From the NCBI GenBank assembly GCA_025455895.1, contig JALOLQ010000129.1:1-5533 (forward strand): DNA of 5,533 nucleotides, given 5' to 3'. Every line of letters starts with the position of its first letter. Position 1 is the stretch's first letter. Origin of the DNA: Solirubrobacteraceae bacterium. Lineage in GTDB: Bacteria > Actinomycetota > Thermoleophilia > Solirubrobacterales > Solirubrobacteraceae. Below are positions 4,905 through 5,533 of the stretch, piece after piece. The notes beneath the pieces are model-generated. The model ran no database searches. It saw only the letters and a list, made by a program, of their open reading frames with translations, and was not told the origin of the DNA. Both the position numbers and the translations under genes were made by a program.

Positions 4905-5533
4905 ATGCGCATCCTCATCATCGGGGCCGGCGGCGTGGGAGTGGCCGCGGCCGCCATCGCCCGCCGCCGCGACTTCTTCGACAAGCTCGTGCTGGCCGAC
5001 GTCGACCACGACCGCGCGGCGGCCGCCGTCGAGCGGCTCGGCGACCCGCGCTATGCGGCGACGGCGATCGACGCGACGAATCCGACCGCGATCGTCGACC
5101 TCGCGCGGATCGAGGACGCCGACGTGATCCTCAACGCCTGCGACCCGCGCCTGAACCCGCCGATCTTCGAGGCCGCGTTCGAGGCCGGCTGCACGTACAT
5201 CGACATGGCGGCCACGCTGTCCAAGCCCCACCCGGAGAAGCCCTACGAGCTGCCCGGGGTGAAGCTCGGGGACGCGCAGTTCGAGCAGGCCGGGAAGTGG
5301 GAGGCCGCCGGGCGCCTGGCGCTGCTCGGGCTCGGCGTCGAGCCGGGCTTCTCGGACCTCGCCGCCCGCTACGCCGCCGATCACCTCTTCAGCGAGATCG
5401 ACGAGGCGGGCGTGCGCGACGGCGCGAACCTCATGATCGAGGGCTACGACTTCGCGCCGACCTTCTCGATCTGGACGACGATCGAGGAGTGCCTGAACCC
5501 GCCGGTGATCTGGGAGAAGGACCGCGGCTGGTT
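4905..5533 (+). CDS. Saccharopine dehydrogenase-family NAD(P)-binding oxidoreductase (N-terminal part, 3' truncated)
   Basis: Open from ATG 4905 to the window end, 209 full codons of a family usually near 400 residues. It begins with a Rossmann fold, MRILIIGAGGVG (nucleotide loop G7-G12), followed by a strand ending in ADVD; D32 would suit NAD(H) ribose binding, though cofactor choice is unproven. Further family marks are the VILNACDPRLNPPIFEAAFE strand-helix, CTYIDMA, LGLGVEPGFSDLAARYAADHLF, and the start of the catalytic/dimer domain with IEECLNPPVIWEKDRGW. The family includes saccharopine dehydrogenases and carboxynorspermidine dehydrogenase, which act on imines formed from an amino group and a carbonyl compound; the substrate here cannot be told. 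It has its own predicted promoter, so it is probably not part of the heme operon. The ATG is favoured because the nucleotide-binding strand starts at residue 3. Confidence 0.85.
   Translation, partial: MRILIIGAGGVGVAAAAIARRRDFFDKLVLADVDHDRAAAAVERLGDPRYAATAIDATNPTAIVDLARIEDADVILNACDPRLNPPIFEAAFEAGCTYIDMAATLSKPHPEKPYELPGVKLGDAQFEQAGKWEAAGRLALLGLGVEPGFSDLAARYAADHLFSEIDEAGVRDGANLMIEGYDFAPTFSIWTTIEECLNPPVIWEKDRGW

Noticed and set aside
1794..5384. A 1196-codon open frame on the minus strand
   Set aside because: It runs antisense through hemA, hemC, cobA-hemD and the oxidoreductase, is Arg/Ala/Gly-rich without any recognisable domain, and is what extreme third-position GC produces opposite real genes.

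Overview
The window is a very GC-rich stretch (well above 70% by eye, with G or C at nearly every third codon position). It reads almost entirely on the plus strand as one tightly packed gene cluster for cytochrome c maturation and early tetrapyrrole synthesis. Base composition, GTG/TTG starts, exclusive TGA stops, the gene order and a leaderless-type promoter point to a high-GC actinobacterium. Class Thermoleophilia (Solirubrobacterales/Conexibacter-like) is my best guess from protein style, but this is an inference.

Layout: 2-310 is the C-terminal end of CcmB, the membrane subunit of the cytochrome c maturation ABC transporter. 315-957 is a CcmC-type heme-handling membrane protein that is broken: its first ~22 codons and the rest lie in different frames, and about 30-36 residues carrying the first heme-ligand histidine are missing at the junction. 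954-1166 is a small CcmD-like membrane protein. 1163-2506 is hemA (glutamyl-tRNA reductase). 2503-3369 is hemC (hydroxymethylbilane synthase), interrupted by an in-frame TGA at 3235-3237, so that only 244 of 288 residues are read without interruption. 3366-4847 is a CobA-HemD fusion (uroporphyrinogen-III methyltransferase plus uroporphyrinogen-III synthase). After a 57-nt gap with a -10 element placed for a leaderless transcript, 4905-5533 is the start of a saccharopine dehydrogenase-family oxidoreductase that runs off the window.

How the genes work together: HemA commits glutamate from charged tRNA to the 5-aminolevulinate route. HemC and HemD turn porphobilinogen into uroporphyrinogen III, and the CobA half draws that product toward siroheme/cobalamin. 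The Ccm proteins move and attach heme to c-type apocytochromes. Each of four successive gene junctions (ccmC/ccmD, ccmD/hemA, hemA/hemC, hemC/cobA-hemD) is a 4-nt NTGA overlap, so the set looks like one translationally coupled operon joining heme supply to heme use.

I see no mobile element, CRISPR array, RNA gene or obviously new system. The notable points are the two lesions in genes that should be functional (ccmC and hemC). They may be real mutations or sequence/assembly errors, and raw reads would decide.
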